Positions 44,893-53,771 of a stretch of DNA of 64,000 nucleotides are shown here, piece after piece. Within the stretch, counting starts at the first letter, position 1; the number at the start of each line of letters is the position of its first letter. The notes below the pieces were generated by a model. That model was given only the letters and a program-made list of their open reading frames with translations. It ran no database searches and was not told the DNA's origin. The position numbers were made by a program, and so were the translations under genes. This stretch comes from Nannocystis sp. RBIL2. Its GTDB lineage: Bacteria > Myxococcota_A > Polyangia > Nannocystales > Nannocystaceae. Where the stretch lies: positions 5,626,001-5,690,000 of the forward strand of contig NZ_JAPNJW010000001.1 in assembly GCF_026626745.1 (NCBI RefSeq). The letters are read 5' to 3'.

Positions 44893-46119
44893 TCAGGGAG
44901 TTCCCGTCGCTGCTGCCGCCTCTGAACCGCCGGACGGTTGTCCGTGTGGGAGTTCGCGGCAGAACACACCGCGGTCCCAGATCGTGTTCGAAGAGGCGGC
45001 GCAGACGACACCGCGGCGCCAGTCGACGGCCAGGCTGCGCACCTGGACCCGCTTCAGCCCCAGCGCCGTCCACGTCGCGCCGCCGTCGTCGCTGCCCCAA
45101 ACACCCTGTCCCCACGACCCGGCGATCACCCGTGCGCCGTCGTCGGGGTCGGGCACCATCACCCGCAAGTCCGGCGCCGGCGGCGTCCTCGGCTCGAACG
45201 ACCGGCCAGGTGGTGCGACCTGGAGATCGCTCGACCAGATGCCGCTGTGCCACGCGTAGCGCCACCCGCCGCCGACGGCCGGATAGAACCATCCGTCTCC
45301 CCGCTCGGACGGCGTGCGGTCGACCCACGCCTCGGCACCATCGCGCGACCACCATGACCGCCCGAGCGCCACTGCGGAGCCACCGCCGAGCGCGACCTGC
45401 TCGACTCGACCCGCGAGCTGCTCTTTGGACCATGTCCCTTCCGCCATGTCGAGGAGGTGCAGCGCGCCGTCGACGGTCACCAGGAGTTCGTCGGTGCCGA
45501 TGGCCAGCGACTTCAACTGACCGGCCGGCCGGCCGACCGATCGCCACTGCCCGGTGATCGGGTCGCGCCGGTCGAGCCGCGCCACTCCAGCCGGCGCCGT
45601 CCACAGCGCGCCGTCAGGCGCGGCGTGAAATTCCCAGGCGCGCCCGCCGGGCGGCTCACCGAGGTCGCGCCAGTCGTCGCCGGCCCAGGCCCACACGCGA
45701 CCGCCGCCGCTCTGCACGACGAAGCCGTCGACCTGCGAGAAGACGAGCAGAGGGTCCGACCAGTCGGCGCTGCCCGCCAGCGGAGTCCACGCCGGATCGA
45801 TCGGCCGCCACCACTCGACCACGCCCCAACCAGCGACGAGCAGGTGCGAGGCCACCGCCAGTCGCACCGCCGCCCGTCGCACCCACGCGGGCGCCCACGC
45901 GAGCAGGTCCGCGAGCCCTCCGAGGTCGAACCACAGGCCGAACGCCGCGAGCAACACGGCCATGGCGGGGATCCCTCTCAACGCCCACCAGGGCCCGACG
46001 ATGAGGAAGCCGCCGACGAACACGAGCACGACGAACGACCAGCAGGCGGACACGCCCCGGGCCACGCGCTCGAGGATGTGTTGCTCGCTCACAGCCCGAG
46101 GATGCCACAGCGAACCCAT
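44893..46119 (-). CDS. Membrane-anchored beta-propeller-like protein, about 408 aa
   Basis: The N-terminal part has three to four hydrophobic helices (about 25-110: SFVVLVFVGGFLIVGPWW, MAVLLAAFGLWFDL, LAVASHLLVAGWGVVEWW). The remainder is a repeated WxxDGGxTW-type pattern: VWAWAGDDWRDLGEPP, LWTAPAGVARLDR, SWWSRDGAEAWVDRTP, VWGSDDGGATWTALG, which resembles BNR/sialidase or YCF48-like propeller blades. This part is probably extracytoplasmic. ATG 46119 or GTG 46092 could be the start, since neither has a strong ribosome-binding site. Function is unknown; a ligand-binding or structural role is inferred. Confidence 0.72.
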   Translation of the reverse strand: MGSLWHPRAVSEQHILERVARGVSACWSFVVLVFVGGFLIVGPWWALRGIPAMAVLLAAFGLWFDLGGLADLLAWAPAWVRRAAVRLAVASHLLVAGWGVVEWWRPIDPAWTPLAGSADWSDPLLVFSQVDGFVVQSGGGRVWAWAGDDWRDLGEPPGGRAWEFHAAPDGALWTAPAGVARLDRRDPITGQWRSVGRPAGQLKSLAIGTDELLVTVDGALHLLDMAEGTWSKEQLAGRVEQVALGGGSAVALGRSWWSRDGAEAWVDRTPSERGDGWFYPAVGGGWRYAWHSGIWSSDLQVAPPGRSFEPRTPPAPDLRVMVPDPDDGARVIAGSWGQGVWGSDDGGATWTALGLKRVQVRSLAVDWRRGVVCAASSNTIWDRGVFCRELPHGQPSGGSEAAAATGTP

Positions 46120-46458
46120 CGGCAGCAGAGGGCAAGAATCATTCTCGTGGGTGCGGAGGCCACTCGCGTCGCCGCTGCAACTCGACGGCCCGCGGACGCC
46201 TCATCGTCGAGGCTCGCCAGCGACGGCCGAACTCTTCGAGCGGAAGATCTTCCTTCCGCGAGTCGCCCTCCCGGGCATGCTCGAGCCCGAGCCCGTCCCT
46301 CCTCGAGTCGGCTTGCGAGTCACGGACCAGGTCCGCTCGCGGTCAGATCTCGCAAGTGAATATCGACGCTCCGCTGTCGAAGTCAGCGTGTCGCGCGAAG
46401 ACATTGGTTCCGAAGCACGTCCGGTCCGTGCGAGGTCTCGTGCCGTTAACGTGAGACC
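46120..46458. other. Divergent intergenic region with a small hairpin
   Basis: These 339 bases separate the propeller-like gene (-) from the TonB-like gene (+), so promoters for both should lie here. GCGGAAG and CTTCCGC form a hairpin around ATCTTC at 46240-46259. No convincing -35/-10 pairs are seen. Nothing else coding is supported. Confidence 0.45.
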
Positions 46459-47247
46459 ATGTTCGAGCACTATCTAGATCAGCACGCCCCGGATCGTCGT
46501 CGTCGTCTGCGCTTGCTGGTGGCGGCCCACCTCGCGGCGCTGTCCACTGTCGGGGCGCTCGGCTTCACCTGGCTCATGGGCAAGCTGCAGATCGCTCAGG
46601 TCGCGCCGCCGAACGCCAGCTTCGTGCTCGTGCAGATGTCGCTCGACACCCCACTGCCGCCGCCTCCGCTGCCGCCCGCGCCGGCGCGCACCGAACCGGA
46701 GGACAAGGTGATTCCGGAGGAGCCAAAGCCCGACGACGAGCCGCCGGAGGATTTCACCGAGCTGCTCCCGCCGCCCAGGCCACGCCCCGGTCCGGTGGGC
46801 AACGGCGCGCCCACGGCCACCGGCACGGCGAAGATCGGCGTGCCGGGCGTGAGCACGGGGATCCCCGGCGTCACCGGTCTGCCGCCCGGCTTCAACGCCC
46901 CGACGCTGGCCGCCCCGCGTCAGCCGAAGAACGAGCAACGAGCCCCGGTGCCCCTCGCGGTCGTGCGCGCGCAGGGCGTCTACACCCCGAACCCCGACCA
47001 GCAGCGGCTCGCGGCTACCCGCGCCGGCATGTTCGACAAGCGGCCGGGCGAGAACGAGACCTCGTTCTGCGTCGACGCCACCGGCCGCACCACGGAGATC
47101 CGCACGCTCAAGGCGTTCCCCGGCGACCCGGGCGTCGACGAGGTGATCCGCTCGACCCTCAAGACCTGGCGCTTCCGCCCGTTCATGGTCGAGGGCAAGG
47201 CGGTCAAGACCTGTACCTCGCAGGTGTTCCGCATCACCTTCAAATAG
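46459..47247 (+). CDS. TonB-like energy-transducing protein, 262 aa
   Basis: The protein has a basic cytoplasmic start, one membrane helix at about 19-40 (LLVAAHLAALSTVGALGFTWLM), a Pro/Glu/Lys-rich periplasmic spacer (about 64-150) with PPPPLPPAP and EPKPDDEPPE, and a C-terminal TonB-type domain (about 195-262) with FCVDATGRTTEIRTLKAF and IRSTLKTWRFRPFMVEGK. Two cysteines (in FCVD and KTCTSQ) could form a disulfide. It should couple the proton gradient to an outer-membrane transporter, with ExbB/ExbD encoded elsewhere. ATG 46459 follows a 339-base gap. It converges on a propeller lipoprotein gene. Confidence 0.88.
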   Translation: MFEHYLDQHAPDRRRRLRLLVAAHLAALSTVGALGFTWLMGKLQIAQVAPPNASFVLVQMSLDTPLPPPPLPPAPARTEPEDKVIPEEPKPDDEPPEDFTELLPPPRPRPGPVGNGAPTATGTAKIGVPGVSTGIPGVTGLPPGFNAPTLAAPRQPKNEQRAPVPLAVVRAQGVYTPNPDQQRLAATRAGMFDKRPGENETSFCVDATGRTTEIRTLKAFPGDPGVDEVIRSTLKTWRFRPFMVEGKAVKTCTSQVFRITFK

Positions 47248-47258
47248 TCACGTGTCCC

Positions 47259-47322
47259 CAAGGGCATGCCCACATGGACATGCCCTTGCATTCATGTCCT
47301 CGAGAGCATGCCCTTCAGGGCA
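47259..47322. terminator. Two hairpins at the TonB/propeller junction
   Basis: CAAGGGCATG (47259-47268) pairs with CATGCCCTTG (47279-47288). TGCCC-TTCA-GGGCA (47309-47322) follows and overlaps the stop of the opposing gene. The arms use GGGCATG in place of GGACATG, with TGTCC half-sites in the flanks (47253-47257 and 47295-47299), suggesting drift within the TGTCC family. Confidence 0.55.
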
Positions 47323-48454
47323 GGCCGATCGGGGCGCCGGCGATCCCGACCGGCAGGCGGTAGAGGTCGCCGGGGTTGCCCGAGAGGTACAGGCTCTCGG
47401 GGTCCCAGCCGACGCCCCAGCCGAACTGGGCGTTGGCGACGTTGCTGTCGAACTCGGCCAGCAGCTCGGGCTGACCGACGAGCTCGGCCTCGCCGTCGAG
47501 GATCCCACGGAACAGCCGGCTGCCGCCCTGGTCGACCGCGTAGATGTTGCCGCACTGGTCGAGCACCAGACCGTCAAGGCGAGAGCCCGGGACAGTGAGG
47601 ACCTCGCTCGGCTCGCCGACCGCCTCGCCGAGGTCGTCGACCGCGAGCTTGAGCACCCGCCCGGCGCCGTAGTTGGTGAAGAACAGCAAGTTGCGCGCCT
47701 CGTCGAGCACCACCCCGTTGGCGGACGAGGCCATCGGACCCTCGTACACCGTGGTCTTGGTGAACTGCGCGTCGAAGCGAACGACCCGGCTGCCGCCGAA
47801 CTCGGTGAGCCACACGCGGCCCGCGGGATCGACGTACAGGCCGTTGGGGCTGACGAGTCCGCCTGCGAGATCGCTGACGGTGCCGTCGCCCGCGATCGCC
47901 TGCAGATCGCCCGACTGCGGCAGCGCGACCAGCAAGTCGCCGGTGGTCGCGAAGCGGGTGCCGTAGACCTGCGGGAAGCCGCCCGCGAGGTCCGTCTCCA
48001 GCATCTCGCCGGTGACGATCACGACGGTGTCGCCGCGCTTGAGCGCCAGTCCGCCCTTGCCGTCGAAGCCGAGGTCCTCGCTGCCGTCGAAGCCGCCGGC
48101 GATCAGCTCGGGCGTGAACGGCCCGGGCTCGATCGTCACGCAGTCGAGGTCGTCGCCGGTGGTCCCGTCGGTGGTCGTCGACGTCACCGGGTCGGCGGTC
48201 GTCGTCGACGTGGTCGCCTCGGTGCCGGGGAGCGACGTCGTCGGCGGCTCGCCGGTGGTCGTCGACTGCTCCGAGGTGCCGGTGGTCGGTTCGGCAGTCG
48301 ACGTCGTGTCGCTCGTCGTCGTGGTCGCGTCCGTCGTGGATGCGTCGCTCGTCGACGTCGTGTCGGCGGTGGTCTGGCCGCCGGAGTCTCCGCAAGCGGC
48401 AGAGAGCGGAGCGAGGGTCAGGAAGATCGCAAGAGTAGGTGCGCGCGAGGCCAT
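47315..48454 (-). CDS. Lipoprotein with SMP-30/NHL-like beta-propeller
   Basis: A 379-aa exported protein. The signal peptide ends at the lipobox SAAC (Cys21). Residues about 25-105 are a Thr/Ser-rich linker. The remainder is a six-bladed-propeller-like sequence: GGFDGSEDLGFDGKGGLALK, GGLVSPNGLYVDPAGRVWLT, SSANGVVLDEARNLLFFTNY, LDGLVLDQCGNIYAVDQGG, NAQFGWGVGWDPESLYLSG. These blades resemble SMP-30/gluconolactonase and NHL repeats; catalytic metal ligands are not certain, so binding or scaffold roles are possible. It follows the phosphatase gene by 10 bases and is probably co-transcribed with it. Confidence 0.85.
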   Translation of the reverse strand: MASRAPTLAIFLTLAPLSAACGDSGGQTTADTTSTSDASTTDATTTTSDTTSTAEPTTGTSEQSTTTGEPPTTSLPGTEATTSTTTADPVTSTTTDGTTGDDLDCVTIEPGPFTPELIAGGFDGSEDLGFDGKGGLALKRGDTVVIVTGEMLETDLAGGFPQVYGTRFATTGDLLVALPQSGDLQAIAGDGTVSDLAGGLVSPNGLYVDPAGRVWLTEFGGSRVVRFDAQFTKTTVYEGPMASSANGVVLDEARNLLFFTNYGAGRVLKLAVDDLGEAVGEPSEVLTVPGSRLDGLVLDQCGNIYAVDQGGSRLFRGILDGEAELVGQPELLAEFDSNVANAQFGWGVGWDPESLYLSGNPGDLYRLPVGIAGAPIGLP

Positions 48455-48464
48455 GGGCCGCACG

Positions 48465-50180
48465 CTATCGCGTCGTGACCAGGCTCGCCAGGCTGCGTCC
48501 GTCGACCTGCGCCGGCGGTTGGATGCCGAGGAATTCGGCCAGCGTCGGCGCGACGTCGACGGTCCCGACCGGCTCGGCGAGCGTCTTCGCCACCACCTTC
48601 GCGCCGAAGAACAGCACCGGCACGTGCGTGTCGTAGCGGTATGGCGAGCCGTGGCTGGTGCCACTCGGGTAGCTCGCGGCCAGCGTCCACTCCTTGAAGC
48701 GCAGGGTCACGTCGGGGCTGCGCGTGGGGAAGAAGCTGCGGCGGTAGCGTTCGAGGAACTCGGACGCGCCGGTGTCGGGGGTGGTGCCCGACAGCACGTC
48801 GGCGGTGAACACTTCGGCCACGAAGTCGAGCTTCGCCAGCTCCTTGCCGACGGCCGCGCGCAGCTGCTCGGGCCCCACGCCCTTGGCCTCCGCCGCGGCG
48901 ACGTCGAGCCATACTCCCGTCTCGCCGATGTCGAGCAAGATCTCCGGCGGCAGGTTCAGCGCCTTGGTGGCGAGCCCGACCTTCTGGGTGACCTGCGCCT
49001 TGTAGTCGGCCATGACCACGCGACGCGCGTCCTTCTGCTGGCCCGTCTGTTTGAGGAGCTCGGGGATCGGGATCGCGCCGTGGTCGGCGGTGAGGGCGAG
49101 GACGTAGTTGCCGGCGCCGACCTGGGTGTCGAGCTCGCGCAGGAACACGTCGAGGTAGCCGTCGAGGCGCATGTAGTAGTCCTGGGCCTCGTGGCTCATC
49201 GGCCCGTAGCGGTGGCCGACGTAGTCGGCGCTCGAGCAGCTGACCAGCAGGATGTCGGGGTCGGCGTCGACGCCGAGCTGCTCCTCCTTCAACATGCGCT
49301 GGGCGAACGCGAGCGTCAGCTCGTCGCCGAACGGGGTCCACTGCAGCTCCTTGAGGAAGGTGTCGCGCGCTTGCGGGGAGCCGTCGTCGAACGCGTGCGG
49401 CAGCTCGCTGTGGACGCCGTCGGCCTCGAACTCGACCTTGTCGGCGCCCGAGCGCGCGTAGGTCCCCGCGTCGCGCAGCCGCTGCCAGCCCTCGGCGAAG
49501 CGGCGGAACACGTTGGTCTCGCCGTTGAAGTCGGCGACCCACGCCGGCAGCGACTCGCCGTACCAGCTCGACGACACGTAGCCGGCGGCAGCGGCGTCGA
49601 ACCAGTAGGCGCGGTCGGGGTGCTGCCCGCCCATCATCACGCTCGCGCGGTCCTTGAAGGCGACCGCGAACACCCTGGCCTTCGGGACCTGTTCTTTGAG
49701 CCAGTCACCGATCGCCGGGCGCATCAGCTGCTCGGGCGAGCGGCCGTCGGGCGAGCCGGCGCGCTGGCCCGACACGACGATGCGGGCGTCCTTGTCGTCG
49801 GCGGCGTAGGCCTTCTTGCGGATGGAGCGGTCGTACCACTCGTTCTCGATGATGCCGTGGTGACTCGGGTGGGTCGCGGTCGACGCGCTGGCGTGACCGG
49901 GGGCGGTGAACGTCAGCGCGTGCTGGATGTGCGCCTCCTCGAACAGGGCGCCCTGCTGGCGCAAGCGGTGAAGGCCGCCGGTATAGAGGTCGGCGTAGCG
50001 CGACAGGTAGTCGGCGCGCATCTGGTCGACGACCAGGAGGACCACCAGGCGCGGCCGCGCAGCAGCTTCGGGGACCTCGGGCGTGTAGACCGTCGACTGA
50101 CCGCCGGACTCGCGCGTGCAAGCCGCGGCCAGGCCGAGGCCGAGGGTCCACGAGAACGCAGTGTGCTTCGCTGCGAGCAT
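48465..50180 (-). CDS. Alkaline-phosphatase-superfamily phosphatase/phosphodiesterase, PafA-like
   Basis: A 571-aa exported hydrolase. The lipobox LAAAC (Cys21) follows the signal peptide. The mature enzyme begins RLVVLLVVDQMRADYLSRY with metal-ligand Asp52. The nucleophile is probably Thr92 in HALTFTAPGHASAST; further ligands are in DILLVSCSSADYVGHRYGP and ALTADHGAIPIPE, and the C terminus has SGTSHGSPYRYDTHVPVLFFG. This arrangement is that of type-I phosphodiesterase/PafA-like alkaline phosphatases with two zinc ions. It should release phosphate from monoesters or diesters in the periplasm or at the surface. It leads a two-gene operon with the propeller lipoprotein. Confidence 0.9.
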   Translation of the reverse strand: MLAAKHTAFSWTLGLGLAAACTRESGGQSTVYTPEVPEAAARPRLVVLLVVDQMRADYLSRYADLYTGGLHRLRQQGALFEEAHIQHALTFTAPGHASASTATHPSHHGIIENEWYDRSIRKKAYAADDKDARIVVSGQRAGSPDGRSPEQLMRPAIGDWLKEQVPKARVFAVAFKDRASVMMGGQHPDRAYWFDAAAAGYVSSSWYGESLPAWVADFNGETNVFRRFAEGWQRLRDAGTYARSGADKVEFEADGVHSELPHAFDDGSPQARDTFLKELQWTPFGDELTLAFAQRMLKEEQLGVDADPDILLVSCSSADYVGHRYGPMSHEAQDYYMRLDGYLDVFLRELDTQVGAGNYVLALTADHGAIPIPELLKQTGQQKDARRVVMADYKAQVTQKVGLATKALNLPPEILLDIGETGVWLDVAAAEAKGVGPEQLRAAVGKELAKLDFVAEVFTADVLSGTTPDTGASEFLERYRRSFFPTRSPDVTLRFKEWTLAASYPSGTSHGSPYRYDTHVPVLFFGAKVVAKTLAEPVGTVDVAPTLAEFLGIQPPAQVDGRSLASLVTTR

Positions 50181-50273
50181 GCGGCGGCAGATCTACGCCC
50201 CTTCGCGGCCAGGGTCCAGGTGTGAGGCAGGCACTGATTGACAGCCCCAGGTCGCCCTTTCACACTCCGCGCC

Positions 50274-50936
50274 ATGCACGTCCGCCACGCGATCCTCGCC
50301 TCGCTCCTCGGATGCACCGTCGTCGCCTGCCAGGGCCCCGCCGCTGCCCCCGCCGCCCAGCCCGCTGCCGAGCCGGCGAAGGTCGCCGAACCCGCGAAGG
50401 CTGCCGAAGCCGCGAAGCCCGAAGAGAAGGTCGCCGTCGCCGAAAAGCACGAGGCCGAAGAGGGCTGCATCTACGCCGACGCCCACAAGAAGGAAGGCGA
50501 CGAGGCCGACTGCCCGCACGGCGGCGCCGAGGGCACCCCGAACTCCGGCGAGCCCGGCCACTTCGGCGCGGCCTTCGCCCTCAAGGGTGCCAAGCCGCTC
50601 GGCCCGATCCTCGCCGCCGGCAAGGACGCCCTGCCCAAGGACGCCGTCCAGGTCAGCGGCACCGTCGACAGCGTGTGCCAGAAGAAGGGCTGCTGGATGG
50701 TCGTGAAGGACGGCGATCAAGAGGCCCGGATCCTCATGAAGGACCACGGCTTCACCGTGCCGATGGACACCAAGGGCAAGCCCGTGGTCGTCGAGGGCAC
50801 CATCGAGGCCCGCACCTTCACCGAGGCCCAGGTCAAGCACCTCGAGAAGGACGCCGGCAAGGACCCGGCCACCGCCTCGGGCGAGCGCACCGAGTACGTG
50901 CTCACCGCCTCGGGCGTGAAGATCCAGAACAGCTGA
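50274..50936 (+). CDS. DUF4920 lipoprotein, 220 aa
   Basis: A signal peptide ends in the lipobox VVAC (Cys19). An Ala/Pro/Glu/Lys-rich linker (20-75) and a His/Cys-containing segment (EEGCIYADAHKKEGDEADCP) come before the DUF4920 domain (about 105-220). That domain contains VQVSGTVDSVCQKKGCWMVV, ARILMKDHGFTVPMD and GTIEARTFTEAQVKHL. DUF4920 folds as a small OB-like domain seen in periplasmic proteins; its CxxxxC pair could bind metal or be redox active. ATG 50274 gives the signal peptide; an upstream start at 50238 would bury it. Function unknown. Confidence 0.87.
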   Translation: MHVRHAILASLLGCTVVACQGPAAAPAAQPAAEPAKVAEPAKAAEAAKPEEKVAVAEKHEAEEGCIYADAHKKEGDEADCPHGGAEGTPNSGEPGHFGAAFALKGAKPLGPILAAGKDALPKDAVQVSGTVDSVCQKKGCWMVVKDGDQEARILMKDHGFTVPMDTKGKPVVVEGTIEARTFTEAQVKHLEKDAGKDPATASGERTEYVLTASGVKIQNS

Positions 50937-50946
50937 GCCAGTCTGG

Positions 50947-51014
50947 CCTGTCCTGCAGGACAGGTCGCTACGCTCATGCCCGAAGGGCCATGTCCGCGAG
51001 GACATGGCCCTTCG
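50947..51014. repeat. Two adjacent TGTCC-family palindromes, one with 15-base arms
   Basis: CCTGTCC-TGCA-GGACAGG (50947-50964) is followed by a hairpin at 50981-51014 whose 15-base arms CGAAGGGCCATGTCC pair perfectly around GCGA. It ends ten bases before the stop of the opposing gene. This is the longest perfect member and the strongest structure of its kind in the window. Confidence 0.8.
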
Positions 51015-51023
51015 TCGTATCGG

Positions 51024-52418
51024 CTAGCCCGACGGCGAGCCGGCGTTGCTGAGGGCGAAGCCGGTCATGTCGCTGTACGTGTAGGGCGCGGTCAAACCGG
51101 TGAAGGTGTCGACCGTCTTCATGACCGGGTGCACGCGGTAGGCGTAGGGCTCCGACAGCGTCACGCCCCAGACGTAGCCGTAGAAGTCGATGCTGATGCC
51201 GTGCACGTAGCTGGGGACGTTCAGCACGTCCTTCTGGACCATCGTCTCGGTGTCGACTGCGATGATGAGGTTGGGGTTGCCCGACATGTAGAGGGTGCCG
51301 GCGCCGTCCTCCATGCAGCCGCCGCCGCCGGAGACCACGACGGTCTGCCACGTCTCGGTCATCGGGTCGAAGCGCGCCGCGCCGCTGCCGCTGCAGGTCC
51401 ACACGTAGCCCTTCGAGTCGACGGTCATGCCGTAGCCCGACATCGCCATCGGCCACATCTTGACTTGCAGGCTGAGCCGGTCGATGAACACCAGCTGGCC
51501 GACGCCGAGCTGCGAGCCCCAGAAGTTGCCGTTGCCGTCGACCGCCGCGCCGTAGATGCCGTAGTAGTCGGGGTTCACGCCGACCACGTTGACGGTCGCC
51601 TCGATCGCGCCGGTGTCACCGTTGACGAGCAAGACGTCGAGCTGGTTGTCGGCGTTGACGAAGTCGTCGTTGTTGCCGGAGGTCCAGATCTTCTGGTTCT
51701 CCCACTGACACGTCGCCTTGTTGAAATTGCCCTGCGTCCACGCGACAGGCCGCTGGCTGATGTAGCTCATCGGCGTGTACCAGGCGACGCACTCGTCGGC
51801 GCCCCACGGCAGGAAGTTGCCGTCGACGGCCGTCTGGATCCCCGGCGTCCCGTTGGTGTCGGCGCAGCGCTCGGGCTGCGCGTACACCTTCGTCAGACCG
51901 CCGCTGCGGTTGGCGATCACCACGTCGCCCGAGAGGTTGACCGAGGTGCGCGACGGGTTGCCCGCCGAGTCGGGGCGCACGATGTAGCGCCCCTCCTCGA
52001 CCAGGTTCACCGTGTTGATCTTGCTCATCGTCCCCTGGCCGCTGTTGGCGATCCAGATGTACGAGAAGTCGGGTTCGCCGCCGCCGCCGCCGCTGCAGGC
52101 CATGCCGCCGTCAGGCGTGATGCCGAGGTCGAACTTGAGCCCGCCGCTCGCGGTCACCGAGGTCCCGGTGACACCCTCGGTCGGGTCGGTGGGACTCTGG
52201 GTGGTAGCGTTGCTGTCGCTACCGGTCCCCATCGTGGGCGTCTCACTGGTCGGCCCGGCGCTCTCCGACGCGGTGCCCGGCTCGGTCGTGCTGACCGTCA
52301 TCGGGCTCGAGGTCGGCGGCGTCAACGTGGCCGACGCCCCGCCGTCGTCACGCCCGCCGTTGTCCCCGCAGGCGAACACCACCGAGGCGGCGATTAAGGA
52401 CTTAAGCTCGTTTCTCAT
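51024..52418 (-). CDS. Lipoprotein with Thr/Ser linker and beta-propeller, 464 aa
   Basis: ATG 52418 has GGGGAG seven bases upstream and starts a signal peptide with the lipobox VFAC (Cys17). Residues 25-105 are a Thr/Ser/Pro linker, followed by a Gly-rich CSGGGGGEPDF segment. The rest has propeller-like repeats: YIWIANSGQGTMSKINTVNL, GDVVIANRSGGLTKVYAQP, YYGIYGAAVDGNGNFWGSQ, GYGMTVDSKGYVWTCSGSG, YVHGISIDFYGYVWGVTLSE. It is related in design to the 47315 protein. Similar proteins are abundant in Nannocystis-type genomes. Cysteines within the propeller (CADTNG, DECVAWY, TCQWEN) probably form disulfides. Function unknown. Confidence 0.87.
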   Translation of the reverse strand: MRNELKSLIAASVVFACGDNGGRDDGGASATLTPPTSSPMTVSTTEPGTASESAGPTSETPTMGTGSDSNATTQSPTDPTEGVTGTSVTASGGLKFDLGITPDGGMACSGGGGGEPDFSYIWIANSGQGTMSKINTVNLVEEGRYIVRPDSAGNPSRTSVNLSGDVVIANRSGGLTKVYAQPERCADTNGTPGIQTAVDGNFLPWGADECVAWYTPMSYISQRPVAWTQGNFNKATCQWENQKIWTSGNNDDFVNADNQLDVLLVNGDTGAIEATVNVVGVNPDYYGIYGAAVDGNGNFWGSQLGVGQLVFIDRLSLQVKMWPMAMSGYGMTVDSKGYVWTCSGSGAARFDPMTETWQTVVVSGGGGCMEDGAGTLYMSGNPNLIIAVDTETMVQKDVLNVPSYVHGISIDFYGYVWGVTLSEPYAYRVHPVMKTVDTFTGLTAPYTYSDMTGFALSNAGSPSG

Positions 52419-52535
52419 GAGAACTCCCCGAAGCTGCACGCTAGCACAGCGAGGGGGAATTCTCGTCAGCGGAAGCGGAGATCCCCTCTCGGTGCGGAGG
52501 GGCGACTCCGGGGTTCGCCGAGCGCGAAAACTCGC

Positions 52536-53615
52536 TCAGGCGCGACGACGACGACGCAGGCCGAGCAGCAACAGACCGAGCGCCCAGGGCGACGGACCGC
52601 CGGTGACGCTGCAGGTCATCGAGGTGTCGTTCGACGAGGCCGGCTCACCGGCCGCGACGCGCACAGAGATCTGCGACTCGACGCCGTAGGCCCGCGCGGT
52701 GATCTTGCGGAACTCCTGCTCGGGGTCGTGCTCGTAGATGAACACGTCGCCCGGCTCGGTGAAGCCGCGGTCCGGCAGCGCCCACTCGAAGTCGACGCCG
52801 TAGATCGGCTGCTTGTCCTCGGCGACCGCCTGCCCGACCAAGAGCCACTCGCCGGCGAGCTCGTCCGGATTGGTGGCGTCGCCGTCGATGAGCTCGACGC
52901 CGGCGATCATGCTGCTCGGCACGCCGTAGATGTCGACCTCCTCGACGAGGCTGTCGCCGAGCCACAGCTCGGCGCTGTGCCGGCCCTGGGCCCCGACGCT
53001 CACCTGCAACCAGTTGCGGTTGTCGACCAGCTCGGAGTGACGGATGGTGGCGTCGATCGCCGCGCTGGTGGCCACCTGGATGTCGGTCGAGCCCTGCAGG
53101 CGGATGTCTTCGTGCAAGTACTCGACGGCGAAGGTCGCGGTGCCGCCGATGAGGATCCGCGGGTGCGGGGTCTCGCCGCGGAAGTCGGGGTTGTCGAGCG
53201 CGTAGATCGGCGCGGCGAACAACTTGGCGCGGGTGGGCCGCTTGACCTCGACTGCGGCGCTGCCACGGATCGCGCCCGAGGTGTCCTTGAGCAGCAGCTC
53301 GGTGACGCCCTCGCCGATGGCCCCGACCTCGACGACGAGGATGTGCGGGCTCATCTTGTACGGCTCGGCGCGCAGCTGCAGGACCTTGGGGTCCATGCTC
53401 TCGACCTTCCAGCCGAGGAAGTCGGTCTCCTGATCGTTGTCCTCGACGAACACCTCGAACTGCGCCCCGAGCACGTACGGGGTGCTCAGCTCGTCGCCGT
53501 ACTCGGCGCGCGGCTTGAACTCGTAGAGCCGACTGTTGACCGAATCGGAGAAGGTGAACTCGCTGGTACAAGCGGCGAGCACCGAGAGGACGAGGAGCGT
53601 GGACGCGACCCGCAT
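52536..53615 (-). CDS. Surface protein with lipobox and MYXO-CTERM-like tail, 359 aa
   Basis: ATG 53615 starts a short signal peptide with the lipobox LAAC (Cys16). The middle is beta-rich, with Ig-like or beta-sandwich segments (EFVEDND region near 55, HILVVEVGAIGEGVTELLLK, ATFAVEYLHEDIRLQG, WLLVGQAVAEDKQPIYGVD). The C terminus is TCSVTGGPSPWALGLLLLG followed by five Arg: a Cys, a short hydrophobic helix and an Arg cluster, which matches the MYXO-CTERM sorting pattern. A protein with both an N-terminal lipobox and this tail is unusual. It may be an outer-surface protein processed by a myxosortase-like system. No enzyme motif is seen. Confidence 0.8.
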   Translation of the reverse strand: MRVASTLLVLSVLAACTSEFTFSDSVNSRLYEFKPRAEYGDELSTPYVLGAQFEVFVEDNDQETDFLGWKVESMDPKVLQLRAEPYKMSPHILVVEVGAIGEGVTELLLKDTSGAIRGSAAVEVKRPTRAKLFAAPIYALDNPDFRGETPHPRILIGGTATFAVEYLHEDIRLQGSTDIQVATSAAIDATIRHSELVDNRNWLQVSVGAQGRHSAELWLGDSLVEEVDIYGVPSSMIAGVELIDGDATNPDELAGEWLLVGQAVAEDKQPIYGVDFEWALPDRGFTEPGDVFIYEHDPEQEFRKITARAYGVESQISVRVAAGEPASSNDTSMTCSVTGGPSPWALGLLLLGLRRRRRA

Positions 53616-53771
53616 ACCCACAAGCTAATCGGACACGATGACGCGCTCAAGTGCGACCGGCTGCCAAAGTGTCACGCCGGCCGGCGGGCACGCATGGGGC
53701 GGACCACGAGAGGCCACAGTGGGGCGGATCACGCGCAGGCGGGCGGCGGTTTGGGGTAGGGTCCCCGCGCC

